The notes below the pieces were generated by a model. The model did not search any database. It saw only the letters and a list, made by a program, of their open reading frames with translations, and was not told the DNA's origin. From the NCBI GenBank assembly GCA_017307855.1, contig JAFKGD010000002.1, positions 248,001 through 312,000 of the forward strand: a stretch of DNA of 64,000 bases, in the 5' to 3' direction. The DNA is from Burkholderiales bacterium. GTDB lineage: Bacteria > Pseudomonadota > Gammaproteobacteria > Burkholderiales > Burkholderiaceae_C. Shown piece after piece: positions 32,613 to 42,100 of the stretch (positions within the stretch are counted from its first letter, which is position 1; each line of letters starts with the position of its first letter). A program made the position numbers and the translations under genes.

Positions 32613-34463
32613 ATGCTCTCGCTGTTCCAGCGCAAAAGGGTGCCACCCACCGCCGGCACGCCGCCCACCTCCGCCATCGAAACTCCGAAAGGGTCGATGC
32701 GGCCGGAGTCGGCCGCATCGCTGCTGGCCACGCCGCGCCGGCAGAAACTGCTGGAACACATCTGGCAGCGCACATCGCTCTCGCGCCGGCAGTTCGCCAC
32801 GCTCTACCTCGCCCCACTGGAGCGCTACGCCGAGCTGGTCCAGCAGTTCCCGGCTTCCGAGAACCACCACCACGCCTATCCGGGCGGCATGCTGGACCAC
32901 GGCCTGGAGATCGTCGCCTATGCGCTGAAGCTGCGGCAGTCATACCTGCTGCCTGCGGGCGTCACGCCGGAGGCACAGGCGGCCCAGGCCGAAGCCTGGA
33001 CCGCAGGCACGGCCTACGCGGCCCTGCTGCACGACATCGGCAAGATTGCCGTCGATCTGCACGTCGAACATGCCGACGGCAGCGTCTGGCATCCCTGGCA
33101 CGGCCCGCTGCGAAAGCCCTACCGCTTCCGTTACCGAAAGGAGCGCGAGTACCGCCTGCACAGCGCCGCCACCGGGCTGCTCTACGCGCGCCTTCTCGAT
33201 CGGGACATCTTCGACTGGCTCAGCGGCTATCCCGACCTCTGGGCCGCGCTGCTGTACGTGCTGGCCGGCCAGTACGAGCACGCTGGCACGCTCGGCGAAC
33301 TGGTCGTGCAGGCCGACCAGGCATCGGTCGCCCAGGAACTCGGCGGCGATCCCAGCAAGGCGCTGGCGGCGCCCAAGCATGCGCTGCAACGCAAATTGCT
33401 CGACGGCTTGCGCTACCTGCTCAAGGAAGAATTCAAGTTGAACCAAGCCGGTCCGGCGGACGGTTGGCTGACCCAAGACGCTCTGTGGCTGGTGAGCAAG
33501 ACCGTCTCCGACAAGCTGCGCGCACATCTGCTGTCGCAGGGCATCGACGGCATCCCGGCGAGCAATACGGCGGTGTTCAACGTGCTGCAGGATCACGGCA
33601 TCGTGCAACCGACGCCGGATGGCAAGGCGATCTGGAAGGCTACCGTCACCAGCGACGCCGGCTGGTCGCACGCCTTCACCTTCCTGAAACTCTCGCCGGC
33701 CATGATCTGGGATGCCGCCGACCGGCTGGCGCCGTTCGCAGGCCGTGTGCAGGTCGAAGAGGAACAGGCGGAGCCGCCGCCGCTGGCGCCGGCGGTGGCC
33801 GATGGGCCGCGCGTGGAAGGCACCGAAGCTGCACCCGCGAGCACGGCGCCGATCGCATCCATAGCCACAGACACCGGCGTGGCCGCGCTGCTCGATCTGC
33901 TGGGCGACACCGCTCCACCCACAGCATCGGAGACCCCGACTTGCCCTGTTGCCGAGGCCGAGCCGGCCCCTTCGATCGTGCCCACGCCAGGAATGAGCCT
34001 CGCGCCTTCCCAGGATCGCGCGGAGCCCTCCGGGGCGCACTTCATGGCCTGGCTGCGCCAGAGCATCCAGACGCGCAAGCTCATCATCAACGACGCCAAG
34101 GCCCTGGTGCATACCGTCGCCGGTACGACCTACCTCGTCAGCCCCGGCGTGTTCCAGCGCTACGCGCAGGAGTACCTTCAAGTCGCCGCGCTGGCCAAGC
34201 AGGAGAAGCTGGAGGGGTGGCAGTGGGTACAGAAGCGCTTCGAGAAGCTGGGACAGCACCGCAAGCAGCCGAGCGGGCTGAACATCTGGACCTGCGAAGT
34301 CACGGGGCCGCGCAAGTCGCGCCGGCTGCACGGCTACCTGCTCGTCAGCCCGGATGCGCTGTTCCAGGAGACGCCGCCAGACAACCCATACCTGCGGCTC
34401 CTCAACGAGGCCGCAAAGCGCGATGATTCAGCCCTTGGGGGCAAGGACGACGATCAGGCGTAG
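32613..34463 (+). CDS. traI: MOBH-family relaxase (TraI_2 domain)
   Basis: The product is 616 aa. The N-terminal TraI_2 domain has a metal-binding His cluster HHHAYPGGMLDHGLE (about 85-99) and the HD motif LLHDIGK (about 138-144), the diagnostic signature of MOBH relaxases. A disordered, Pro/Ala-rich linker spans about 385-475, followed by a C-terminal DUF1528-like domain. It nicks oriT and leads the strand into the recipient. The start ATG 32613 follows the possible oriT. Confidence 0.92.
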   Translation: MLSLFQRKRVPPTAGTPPTSAIETPKGSMRPESAASLLATPRRQKLLEHIWQRTSLSRRQFATLYLAPLERYAELVQQFPASENHHHAYPGGMLDHGLEIVAYALKLRQSYLLPAGVTPEAQAAQAEAWTAGTAYAALLHDIGKIAVDLHVEHADGSVWHPWHGPLRKPYRFRYRKEREYRLHSAATGLLYARLLDRDIFDWLSGYPDLWAALLYVLAGQYEHAGTLGELVVQADQASVAQELGGDPSKALAAPKHALQRKLLDGLRYLLKEEFKLNQAGPADGWLTQDALWLVSKTVSDKLRAHLLSQGIDGIPASNTAVFNVLQDHGIVQPTPDGKAIWKATVTSDAGWSHAFTFLKLSPAMIWDAADRLAPFAGRVQVEEEQAEPPPLAPAVADGPRVEGTEAAPASTAPIASIATDTGVAALLDLLGDTAPPTASETPTCPVAEAEPAPSIVPTPGMSLAPSQDRAEPSGAHFMAWLRQSIQTRKLIINDAKALVHTVAGTTYLVSPGVFQRYAQEYLQVAALAKQEKLEGWQWVQKRFEKLGQHRKQPSGLNIWTCEVTGPRKSRRLHGYLLVSPDALFQETPPDNPYLRLLNEAAKRDDSALGGKDDDQA

Positions 34464-34489
34464 GCATGCGACCGCTGTGCGGGCCGGCT

Positions 34490-34789
34490 TCAATCCGCGG
34501 ATGGGGCCGACTCTGCCAGCTTGGCTTCGGTCAGAGTCATCAAGTGGGCGGAACTGCATTTCAGCGCACGGGCGATCTTGAGGATGAGAGGGAGCGTGGG
34601 GACATGCTCGCCGCGCTCGATCTTGCCCATGTGCGACCGTTCGATGCCGGCCATGTGGGCCAGCGTTTCCTGAGCGATACCCTGGTTGGTTCTTTCTTCC
34701 CGCACGGCAGCCCCAAACGCGATGGCTGGTTCCGCTTCGTAGGTAGTGGTGCCGGTGGGGCGGCCCCTTTGGATCGAACGCTTTGGCAT
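34490..34789 (-). CDS. XRE-family helix-turn-helix regulator
   Basis: This 99-aa protein has a Cro/CI-type helix-turn-helix at about 27-80 (GAAVREERTNQGIAQETLAH, then MAGIERSHMGKIERGEHVP). The ATG at 34789 is preferred to an upstream TTG. Such a regulator next to the relaxase and integrase genes is common in this ICE group. It may control transfer or integrase expression. The gene is divergent from the LysR-type gene, with a dyad at 34827-34838 between them. Confidence 0.85.
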   Translation of the reverse strand: MPKRSIQRGRPTGTTTYEAEPAIAFGAAVREERTNQGIAQETLAHMAGIERSHMGKIERGEHVPTLPLILKIARALKCSSAHLMTLTEAKLAESAPSAD

Positions 34790-34826
34790 TGCCAAGAGCG
34801 TCGAACACGGTCACGATTTAAACCAC

Positions 34827-34838
34827 GTTAAACTTAAC
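34827..34838. promoter_or_regulatory. Short dyad GTTAA-AC-TTAAC in the XRE/LysR-type divergent region
   Basis: The perfect 5-bp inverted repeat with a 2-bp spacer sits 38 bp upstream of the XRE start and 58 bp upstream of the LysR-type start, within an AT-richer patch. It is suited to autoregulation by the XRE protein. Candidate only. Confidence 0.35.
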
Positions 34839-34895
34839 TCATTCAACGGATTCGAGATCAGTTGCCACGAGTTCACCGCCTGGGGGGAGCTGGAC

Positions 34896-35522
34896 GTGGA
34901 ATCGAGTGACATCACCGCCGAAATTCGCATGGCCGTCCTCGGCGAATGGGTGCCTCCCCAGCTCGCCGACGTGCTCGCCCTGCAGCGTGCCGAAGAGCCG
35001 GAGACTCATGCCGTCCTGGCCGGCTGGACAGATCCCGGTCGAGGCGCGGAGCTGCCGGGCGACGGCTTCGACTTCGCCTTGTCTGCGGTTGCCCGGCAGT
35101 GGCCTGGCTGGGTATGCGAGCCGCTGTGGCATGACACGCTGGCGGTCGCCGTGGCCAAGCGCTCCCACCTGCTGGCCTACCGTGAAGTGCCGTGCCAGGA
35201 AGTGCTCAAGCAGCCGTTGATCTGCTCGCAGTCCACGGCCGATGAACCATGGCGCATGACCGTGCAGCGCGTGTTCGAGAACGCGCTGCAGGAGCGGGAG
35301 CAAACGGTGGAGACATTCGATGTGGTGATGACGCTGGTTGCCGCCGGGTACGGGATCACCATTGCGCCCGCCGCGAGACTGGCGAGCTACCTACGCCGAG
35401 GCATCGCCATGCGGCCGCTGGCCGGCGCACCAACGATCGTGATGGCTTACCTGCTCCGTCGCGAGGCTTCCTTGTCGGACACCCAGGCAAGATTCGCCCG
35501 CCGCGCGCGCTTGGTGTCCTGA
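34896..35522 (+). CDS. LysR-type substrate-binding domain protein without HTH
   Basis: The product is 208 aa (GTG 34896 behind GGGGAG). It aligns in pattern with the ligand-binding part of LysR regulators (HDTLAVAVAKRSHLLAYREV; TFDVVMTLVAAGYGITIAPA), but the usual about 60-residue N-terminal DNA-binding domain is absent and cannot be found in any frame upstream. It may be a remnant or a dedicated ligand sensor or co-regulator. Similar HTH-less proteins occur near the integrase in related elements. Confidence 0.75.
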   Translation: MESSDITAEIRMAVLGEWVPPQLADVLALQRAEEPETHAVLAGWTDPGRGAELPGDGFDFALSAVARQWPGWVCEPLWHDTLAVAVAKRSHLLAYREVPCQEVLKQPLICSQSTADEPWRMTVQRVFENALQEREQTVETFDVVMTLVAAGYGITIAPAARLASYLRRGIAMRPLAGAPTIVMAYLLRREASLSDTQARFARRARLVS

Positions 35523-35569
35523 CGGACGCGCGGGGATCGCGGTTTCGCCACGATCCCGCATTCCTGCTG

Positions 35570-37423
35570 CTAGGCGACCCCGACTCGCGGCGGGGTCCAT
35601 TCGCTCTCCTTCACGGCTGTGCTCACTGCCATGACGAGCTTGTCGAGATTGCCGGCCGTCACGCCCTCCAGTGCCGAACGCCCCCGCAGCATCGAGCGCG
35701 GTTGCAGCAGTGCATGGTAGATCTGCCAGGGGTCCGCACCCCTGGTCAGCTTCAGGACGGACTGGATCAGCTCGTGCTTGAGTGGGTCGAGGTGCCAGTC
35801 CGGCACGCGCTGGCCGCGGTTGCCTACGTTCAACGCCAGCAAGTTGCCCGCCTTGATCTCGTAGCTGATCCACCTGCGGGACTTGCCCGCCATCTTGGCA
35901 AACGCCGCGACGGGAAGGTTGTGCGGCGCTTCGAAGACATCGAACAGTTCCATCCTCTCGCGCTGAATGTCCGAAGGCACCAGCGGCGCGGCTGATCGAG
36001 GGGTCGGAACCGCCGGCAGCCGATGTGCGGCGGCAGAAACCAACGGCATGGCGTCACCCGGCTTCGTCACCAGCAGGATTGGCGAAGCGCTAACCGGCGT
36101 GGAGGGTGCATTTGCGGTTTGCTCACTCGGGAATGCGGGCACGCCTTCCAGATGCACGGTGAGTGGCATGCTGGCCGCCTCGACCTGGTTCTGCTCGAAG
36201 AGGTCGAGCCGATCGGCCCAGTCCTGCATCATGCGGCGACGCTGCTCCACGTACTCGGCATGGTTGTAGGTCGCGCTGACCTTGTTGGGATCGACATGCG
36301 AGAGCTGTGCATCCACCCAGACCTTCGGGTAGCCGATCTCGTTGAGCGCAGTGGACATCGTGCCGCGGATACCGTGTCCGGTCAGGCGTTCCTGATAGCC
36401 CATGCGTTTGAGCGCACCATTGAGCGTGTTCTCGCTGATGCGCTTCTTCAAGTCGCTGTCGTGTCGGAACAGGTGGCGCTGGGCCGGCTTGAACTCATCC
36501 AGCAGGTGCCGGACGATCTCCATGGCCTGAATCGACAGCGGCACGATGTAGGGCGGGATGTCCTTTGGCTGCTGCCGCTTCTTGCGCATATCCAACTGGA
36601 GTTGCTTCACGACGTCGGGCGGGATGATCCACAGCCCGCGGTCCAGATCGAATTGATCCGGCGTCGCCTGTCGCAGCTCGCCGGTTCGCACGCCGGTCAG
36701 CAGCAATAGCCGCAGCCCGAGCTGGGTCTGCCGCCTGCCGCGATAGCTGCGCAGCCTCTGCAACAGCTTCGGCAGCTCGGCCATGCGCAGGAACGGGTTG
36801 TGGTTGACGGGTGGCAGCGGCAGCGCCACCACATCGAGATCGGAGGCAGGGTTCTGCTCCAGGCCCGGCACGATCACCAGCGCGTAGCGGAACAGTTGGT
36901 TGAACCACGTCCTGACTTTCTCGGCGACGGAGAGCGCCCTGCGCTTCTCGATCTTGGCGATCACCTCCAAGAGGTCGGGACGCTTGATCTCATAGATCGA
37001 CCGTTTGCCCAAGGTGGGCAGCACATCCTTGTCGAAGATGCGCGGAAGTATCGAGAGGGTCGTCTGCCGGCCTTCCTTGAGGGTGAGCCCGCGATGCTTG
37101 AGCCACTTGCGATACACCGCCTCGAAGGTGTTTTCGTCGGCGAGCCGGACAGCAGTGCGCTTCTGCTTGCGGTGTACGCGAGGATTGGTGCCTTTGGCCA
37201 GCAGGGCGCGCGCTTCGTCGCGCAGGCTGCGGGCCTCGCGAAGCGTCACCTCCGGGTAGGTGCCGAGCGACATCCGCTTCTGCTTGCCCGCCCAGTAGTA
37301 GCGGAAGTGCCAAGTCCTGCCCCCTGCAGCGGTGACGGCCAGGGAGAGGCCATCCAAGTCAGGGAGGGTGTATGCCTTGCCGGTTGCCTTGGCCTGTCGA
37401 ACGGCCAGGTCTGAGAGTGCCAT
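35570..37423 (-). CDS. ICE tyrosine integrase (P4/IntB13-like)
   Basis: The product is 617 aa. The N-terminal DUF4102/arm-binding part (MALSDLAVRQAKATGKAYTL) is followed by a core-binding domain and a catalytic domain with Arg in GVRTGELR (about 245), HxxR in GHGIRG (about 349) and nucleophile Tyr in SATYNHAEY (about 386). A C-terminal extension of some 200 residues, as in IntB13 of ICEclc, is present. ATG 37423 has AGGAG 7 nt upstream; an ATG at 37441 is possible. It lies next to tRNA-Gly, its likely target. Confidence 0.93.
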   Translation of the reverse strand: MALSDLAVRQAKATGKAYTLPDLDGLSLAVTAAGGRTWHFRYYWAGKQKRMSLGTYPEVTLREARSLRDEARALLAKGTNPRVHRKQKRTAVRLADENTFEAVYRKWLKHRGLTLKEGRQTTLSILPRIFDKDVLPTLGKRSIYEIKRPDLLEVIAKIEKRRALSVAEKVRTWFNQLFRYALVIVPGLEQNPASDLDVVALPLPPVNHNPFLRMAELPKLLQRLRSYRGRRQTQLGLRLLLLTGVRTGELRQATPDQFDLDRGLWIIPPDVVKQLQLDMRKKRQQPKDIPPYIVPLSIQAMEIVRHLLDEFKPAQRHLFRHDSDLKKRISENTLNGALKRMGYQERLTGHGIRGTMSTALNEIGYPKVWVDAQLSHVDPNKVSATYNHAEYVEQRRRMMQDWADRLDLFEQNQVEAASMPLTVHLEGVPAFPSEQTANAPSTPVSASPILLVTKPGDAMPLVSAAAHRLPAVPTPRSAAPLVPSDIQRERMELFDVFEAPHNLPVAAFAKMAGKSRRWISYEIKAGNLLALNVGNRGQRVPDWHLDPLKHELIQSVLKLTRGADPWQIYHALLQPRSMLRGRSALEGVTAGNLDKLVMAVSTAVKESEWTPPRVGVA

Positions 37424-37518
37424 GCTCTTGCTCCTGAACATGAGTCAGGAACCAGATGCTGGTCACGTCGACCTCGCCCCTCCATCAACAATCCGGAATC
37501 AGCCGCGCCCGCAAAAAT

Positions 37519-37653
37519 GGACTTGTTTGTGGACTTAAAAGTCCCGGCTGTAGGCGGATCGCAGTGGACCGCGGCAGAACGTCAAAGAGAGGAAAAGTCC
37601 TTGTGTGGCAACGACTTGCAGACTCTCTTGGACTTCTGCGGAAGTCCGCAGAA
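37519..37653. other. Presumed attR arm region: repeated GGACTT/AAGTCC and a 20-bp palindrome
   Basis: Between the integrase start and tRNA-Gly there are three GGACTT (37519, 37531, 37630) and three AAGTCC (37539, 37595, 37642) hexamers, as expected for integrase or directionality-factor arm sites. The last pair is adjacent to the palindrome TTCTGCGGA-AG-TCCGCAGAA at 37634-37653, 8 bp from the tRNA 3' end. Binding by the integrase is inferred from position only. Confidence 0.5.
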
Positions 37654-37661
37654 TGATGCAG

Positions 37662-37735
37662 TGGAGCGGGCGATGGGAATCGAACCCACGTCTTGAGCTT
37701 GGGAAGCTCAGGTCCTGCCATTGAACGACGCCCGC
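37662..37735 (-). tRNA. tRNA-Gly (anticodon CCC)
   Basis: This is a 74-nt cloverleaf read on the minus strand. The 7-bp acceptor stem GCGGGCG/CGCCCGC is perfect; the anticodon stem GAGC/GCTC holds loop TTCCCAA; the T-arm carries the loop TTCGATT. CCA is encoded. The 3' end points to the ICE, and its last bases (37662 upward) should form the attachment core. The gene looks intact after integration, as expected when the element restores the tRNA end. Confidence 0.95.
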
Positions 37736-37791
37736 AGGATGAAGACTGCGCATTCTAGCGGGCGCGCCACCCGCGCGCACCCGGCACAGGC

Positions 37792-38421
37792 TCAGTACGG
37801 CAGCGCGAATCCGCTGCGGCCGACGTTGGCACGCAAGGCGGTGGGTACACCATCGATCATGCGCGCGGCGATGGAGACGCTGGCGCCCGGCACGAGCAGG
37901 CTGCGGTCGGCCGGGCGGAAGGTGACGACGGGCGCGTCGGCGGGCACCACCACGGCCTTCTCGCCATCGGCATAGCGCAGGCGCAGCGTGCGGCCGGTGG
38001 GCGCGGCGGCCACGTCGGCCACGGTGGCGTTGGTCATGGTGGCCTGGGGTGCGAGGTCGAAGCGGCGGTGGCCCTCGCCCGCGCCGCGCGCGGAATCGGG
38101 GAAGACGGTCACGGCGATGGCGCGTTGCGTGCCGTCGGGCTGCGGCATGGCGCCCACGCCGACGTAGCTGCCGGCGCGGATGTCGTCGAGCTGGATGGGA
38201 TAGACCTCGGCCAGGGTCATCGAGGGCGGCGTGGCCAGCGCGATGATTTCGTTGGTGCCGCGCTCGCGCACGACGATCTCGCCGGGCGACACCTTGTCCA
38301 ACGTGCCGCGCACACGAACCACGGGTGCGCCCTCCTGCGCGGATTCCTGCGCCTGCACGCACGAGGTGAAGGTGATGACGAGGGCGAAGGCAGCCGAAAC
38401 GAGGAGCCTGCAGCGATCCAT
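37792..38421 (-). CDS. Exported protein of unknown function
   Basis: The product is 209 aa with a signal peptide (MDRCRLLVSAAFALVITFTS, cleavage near VQAQ). The mature part is beta-rich with short repeating modules (VRVRGTLDKVSPGEIVVRER; AGSYVGVGAMPQPDGTQRAI), resembling the OB-like DUF5666-type domains of periplasmic proteins. It is the first chromosomal protein gene beyond the tRNA. No function assigned. Confidence 0.7.
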   Translation of the reverse strand: MDRCRLLVSAAFALVITFTSCVQAQESAQEGAPVVRVRGTLDKVSPGEIVVRERGTNEIIALATPPSMTLAEVYPIQLDDIRAGSYVGVGAMPQPDGTQRAIAVTVFPDSARGAGEGHRRFDLAPQATMTNATVADVAAAPTGRTLRLRYADGEKAVVVPADAPVVTFRPADRSLLVPGASVSIAARMIDGVPTALRANVGRSGFALPY

Positions 38422-38487
38422 GGCGATGTCCTTGGGTGCGATGTGTTGTAGGTTGGAATTCGCTCGAAGCGGGCCGCGCGCGCGGCC

Positions 38488-39066
38488 TCAGGAAGGATAC
38501 CGCGCAATCGTCTCGTAGGGCCTGGGATAGGCGGGCGAATGCACCATCTCGAACGCATCGCAGCGCCAGTTCATGCGCAGCGAAGGCATTCGGCGCGGGC
38601 TGGCCGCCGGGTGACGCGCCACGGTGACGTGGGCCGTGCCCGGCGCTTTCGGCCTGGCCTTCACGCCGGCGCGGCGGGCCGCCAGCGCCACCTGCCGACT
38701 CAGGGCCGCGAGCGGGCCTTGCGTGGTGGGCAACAACGCGGCGACGCCGTGCTCCCACGGCGCGGGCAGGAAGTCCTGCAGCGTGAGCGACTCAAACCGC
38801 ACCTGTCTGAGCTCGTGCTGGATGGCAGCGACCTGCCCGGTGTGCAGCGCCGGGCAATACAGCAGCGTGAGGTGCAGCCGGTGCCCGACGGTGCGGCCCC
38901 GCTCGGGCAGGTCGGGGCACAGGCTCATGTAGTCCTCCAGCAGTTGCTGCACACGGCGCGGCGGACGCAGGCACACCAGCAGGCGCTGGCTACCCTCGTC
39001 GGGACCGGGCGGCAGGTCGAGCAGTTGCTGCGCGGGCAGTTGGGGCGGATCGGATGGGCGGCGCAT
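38488..39066 (-). CDS. 2'-5' RNA ligase-like (2H phosphoesterase) protein
   Basis: The product is 192 aa. Two H-x-T motifs (HLTLLY near residue 73; HVTVARH near 150) mark the 2H phosphoesterase fold of the LigT/ThpR family, which acts on RNA ends or cyclic phosphates. It lies 47 bp downstream of dnaE2 on the same strand, so it may be part of the SOS-induced operon. Substrate unknown. Confidence 0.8.
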   Translation of the reverse strand: MRRPSDPPQLPAQQLLDLPPGPDEGSQRLLVCLRPPRRVQQLLEDYMSLCPDLPERGRTVGHRLHLTLLYCPALHTGQVAAIQHELRQVRFESLTLQDFLPAPWEHGVAALLPTTQGPLAALSRQVALAARRAGVKARPKAPGTAHVTVARHPAASPRRMPSLRMNWRCDAFEMVHSPAYPRPYETIARYPS

Positions 39067-39113
39067 GGAGGTGTCCTGTTCGGTTCGGTGTGGTTTGCAG
39101 GGCTGTCGGGATG

Positions 39114-42100
39114 TCAATGGAAGTCACGGCTCTTGCTGGCCTGCTGGCCCAGGCGGCCCAGCAGCGGCGTGAGGTCGACCAGCCGCTCGGCCACCAGATG
39201 GCTCACGCGGCCGTCGCTGGCCTCGTCGCGCTGCCAGGTGCCGCGCACGGCCAGCAGGCGCGAGCGCAGCAGCGCGTCGCGCTGGGCCTCTCGCACGCGG
39301 CGCCAGACGATGACGTTGACCGGGCCGGTCTCGTCTTCGAGCGTGACGAAGATCGTGCCGTTGGCCGTCTGCGGCTGCTGGCGCACGGTGACGATGCCGC
39401 AGGCCGTGGCGCGCTGGCCGTCGCGCAGCGCGGCCAGGTCGCTCGCACTCTGGATGCCGCGCCGGCCCAGGCGTTCGCGCAGCAGCGCCAGCGGATGGCG
39501 GCGCAGCGTGAAGCCGAGCGCGGCGTAGTCGAAGACGATTTCCTCACCTTCTGGCGCGGCGGGCAGGCAGAGTTGCGCCTCGCCCAAGGGCGCGTCGTGC
39601 AGCAGGCGCGAGGGCCGCTTGTGCGCCGCCGCGTCCCAGATCTGCTGGCGCCGGTGGCCCGAGAGCGAGGCCAGGGCATCGGCCGAGGCCAGCGCGTGCA
39701 TCTCGCGCGGCTCCAGCGCGGCGCGCAGGGCGAGGTCTTCGGCATCGGCGAAGGGCGCCTGCGCGCGCGCCTGCACGATGCGCTCGGCTGCAAGCTTGTT
39801 GAAGCTACCCACCAGCCGCAAGCCCACGCGCACGGCGCGCAGCGGGCGGCCATCGACGCTGCAGCGCGTACCGCTGGCGGTTTCCAGCGTGCAGTCCCAG
39901 TCGCTGTGCGACACGTCGGCCGCGCGCACTTCGATGCCGCTGCGGGTCGCGTCCTGGATCAGTTGCGATGGCGAGTAGAAACCCATCGGGTGCGAGTTGA
40001 GCAGCGCGGCCAGGAAGCAGTCGGGCTCGTGGCACTTGAGCCAGCTGCTGGCCCAGGCCAGCAGCGCGAAGCTGAAGGCATGGCTCTCGGGAAAGCCGTA
40101 TTCGCCGAAACCCAGCATCTGCTGGAAGATGCGCTCGGCGAACTCGGGCGCATAGCCGTTGCCCCGCATGCCGCCGATGAGCCGGTCGCGCCATCGCTCC
40201 ACCCCGCCCTTGCGCTTCCACGCGGCCATCGAGCGGCGCAGGCCGTCGGCCTCGGCACCCGTGAAGTTGGCGGCCAGCATGGCGATCTCCATCACCTGCT
40301 CCTGGAAAATGGGCACGCCCAGCGTGCGCTTGAGCGCCTTCTGCAGGCGTGATGGCAGCCCGAGACGCTTCTCGGTGTCGGTCTTCTCGTATTCGATCTG
40401 CTCCGGCTTCAATGCCCGAGCCCTGAGGTACGGGTGCACCATGCCGCCCTGGATCGGGCCCGGCCGCACGATGGCGACTTCGACCACCAGGTCGTAGAAG
40501 ACCTTGGGCTTGAGGCGCGGCAGCATCGACATCTGCGCGCGGCTCTCGATCTGGAACACGCCGACGGTGTCGGCGGCCCGGATCATCCTGAAGGTTTTCT
40601 CGTCATCGTCCTGCGGGATCTGCCGCAGCGTCATCGATTCGCCCGTCAGCGCCTGGCGAAAATCCAGGCAGCGGCGCAGCGCCGTGAGCATGCCCAGCGC
40701 CAGCACGTCGATCTTGAGCAGGCCCATGTCTTCGAGATCGTCCTTGTCCCACTGGATGATGGAGCGGTCTTTCATGGCCGCGTTTTCCACCGGCACCAGG
40801 CTCGTGAGTTTCTTTTCCGTGAGGACGAAGCCGCCCACGTGCTGGCTCAGGTGGCGCGGGAAACCCTTGAGCGTCTCGACCAGCTCCAGCCACAGCGCGG
40901 CGGTGTGGCGCGGCAGGTCGATGCCGGTCATCTGCGCCAGCGCGCCGAGCTTGTCCACGGCCAGCGTGTCGTCGAACCAGAAATGCTCTCTGGCGAAGGC
41001 TTCGATCAGGGGCTCGGGCACGTTCAGGGCCATGCCCACGTCGCGGATCGCGCTGCGCGTGCGGTATCCGATGACCACGGCGGCGATGGCGGCGCGCTGG
41101 CGTCCGTACTTGTTGTAGATGTACTGGATGACTTCTTCGCGGCGTTCATGCTCGAAGTCGACGTCGATGTCGGGCGGCTCGTCCTTGCGGTTCTCGCTGA
41201 TGAAGCGTTCGAGCAGCGGATGCGATTTGCGCGGGTCGGCCGCCGTGATGCCCAGGCAGTAGCAGACGATGGAATTGGCGGCCGAGCCGCGGCCCTGGCA
41301 GAGGATGCCCTTGTCTTCCGCAAAGTTGACGATGTCGCGCACGGTCAGGAAGAACATCTCCCAGCCGTGCGTCAGGATCAGATCGAGTTCATGCTTTGCA
41401 GAGCGGCGGATCTTGTACGGGATCTTTCCTTCGAAGCGCCGATGCGCGCCGCGCCAGGTGAGGTGGCGCAACGCGAATGCTGGCGTCATGCCTTCGGGGA
41501 CGGTTGCCTCAGGAAAGTTGTAGTGCGGGCGCAGTTCTTCGAGCCTGAACGTGCAGGCTCCAATCACTTTCAGCGTCTCGTCCATGAGCTCTCGCGGATA
41601 GATGCGCGCCAGCATCATGCGCCGCCGCAGGTGGCGTTCGGCATTGGGCTCAAGGGCCTGGCCGCAATCGGCCACAGGTTTGCCCAGCCGCACGGCACTG
41701 ATGACGTCCTGCATCGGCTTGCGCGAGCGCACGTGCATCTGCACGCCGCCCGCTGCGACCAGGCGCACGCCGGTCGCCTCGCTGGCCTGGCGCAAGGTGG
41801 CGAGCCAGAGGCTGTCGTCGGCGAGACCGGGCTGTTCGACCGCCAGCCAGAGACGGTCGGCAAAACGCGCCTGGAGCATCGACAGCCGCTCGATCAATGC
41901 CGCACGGCCCGCGTCATCCACGAAGCGCCGCGGCGCGAACAGGATCTGGCAGCCCGCCAGCAGAGACAGATCGCTGCGCTCCCAGCCGATGTCGTAGCTG
42001 CCCTTCTCCGAATGCATGCGCGCCGCCGAGATGAACTCGCACAGGCCGCTCCAGCCGGCCATGTCGCGCACCAGCGCCACCAGGCGGCCGTCGCCGAAGT

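Larger units (their letters stand above)
1..37679. mobile_element. Right-hand portion of a clc/PFGI-1-type integrative and conjugative element
   Basis: The segment contains the conserved secretion gene families of the ICEclc/pKLC102-like group in their usual order, a MOBH relaxase, and a P4-type tyrosine integrase whose start lies about 240 bp from the 3' end of a tRNA-Gly gene. That arrangement marks an ICE end integrated at the tRNA 3' terminus. Cargo (BREX, Wadjet, chromate resistance, AbiE) sits between backbone blocks. The left end, with coupling protein, partition and replication genes, is not in the window, and I saw no second copy of the tRNA 3' end. The exact right boundary (inside 37662-37679) is inferred from the behaviour of related integrases. 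Confidence 0.88.

Noticed and set aside
37634-37653. Palindrome beside tRNA-Gly as an intrinsic terminator
   Set aside because: No U-tract follows on either strand, and it sits among repeated hexamers, so an attachment-site role is more likely than termination.
1-37661. Second copy of the tRNA-Gly 3' end (left attachment site) within the window
   Set aside because: I did not find the repeat of the 18-20 bp tRNA end elsewhere by eye; the left end probably lies before position 1.
38488-39117. Start of the 2H phosphoesterase gene at 39117
   Set aside because: The extra 17 residues overlap the dnaE2 end and lack a ribosome site; ATG 39066 fits the family N-terminus better.
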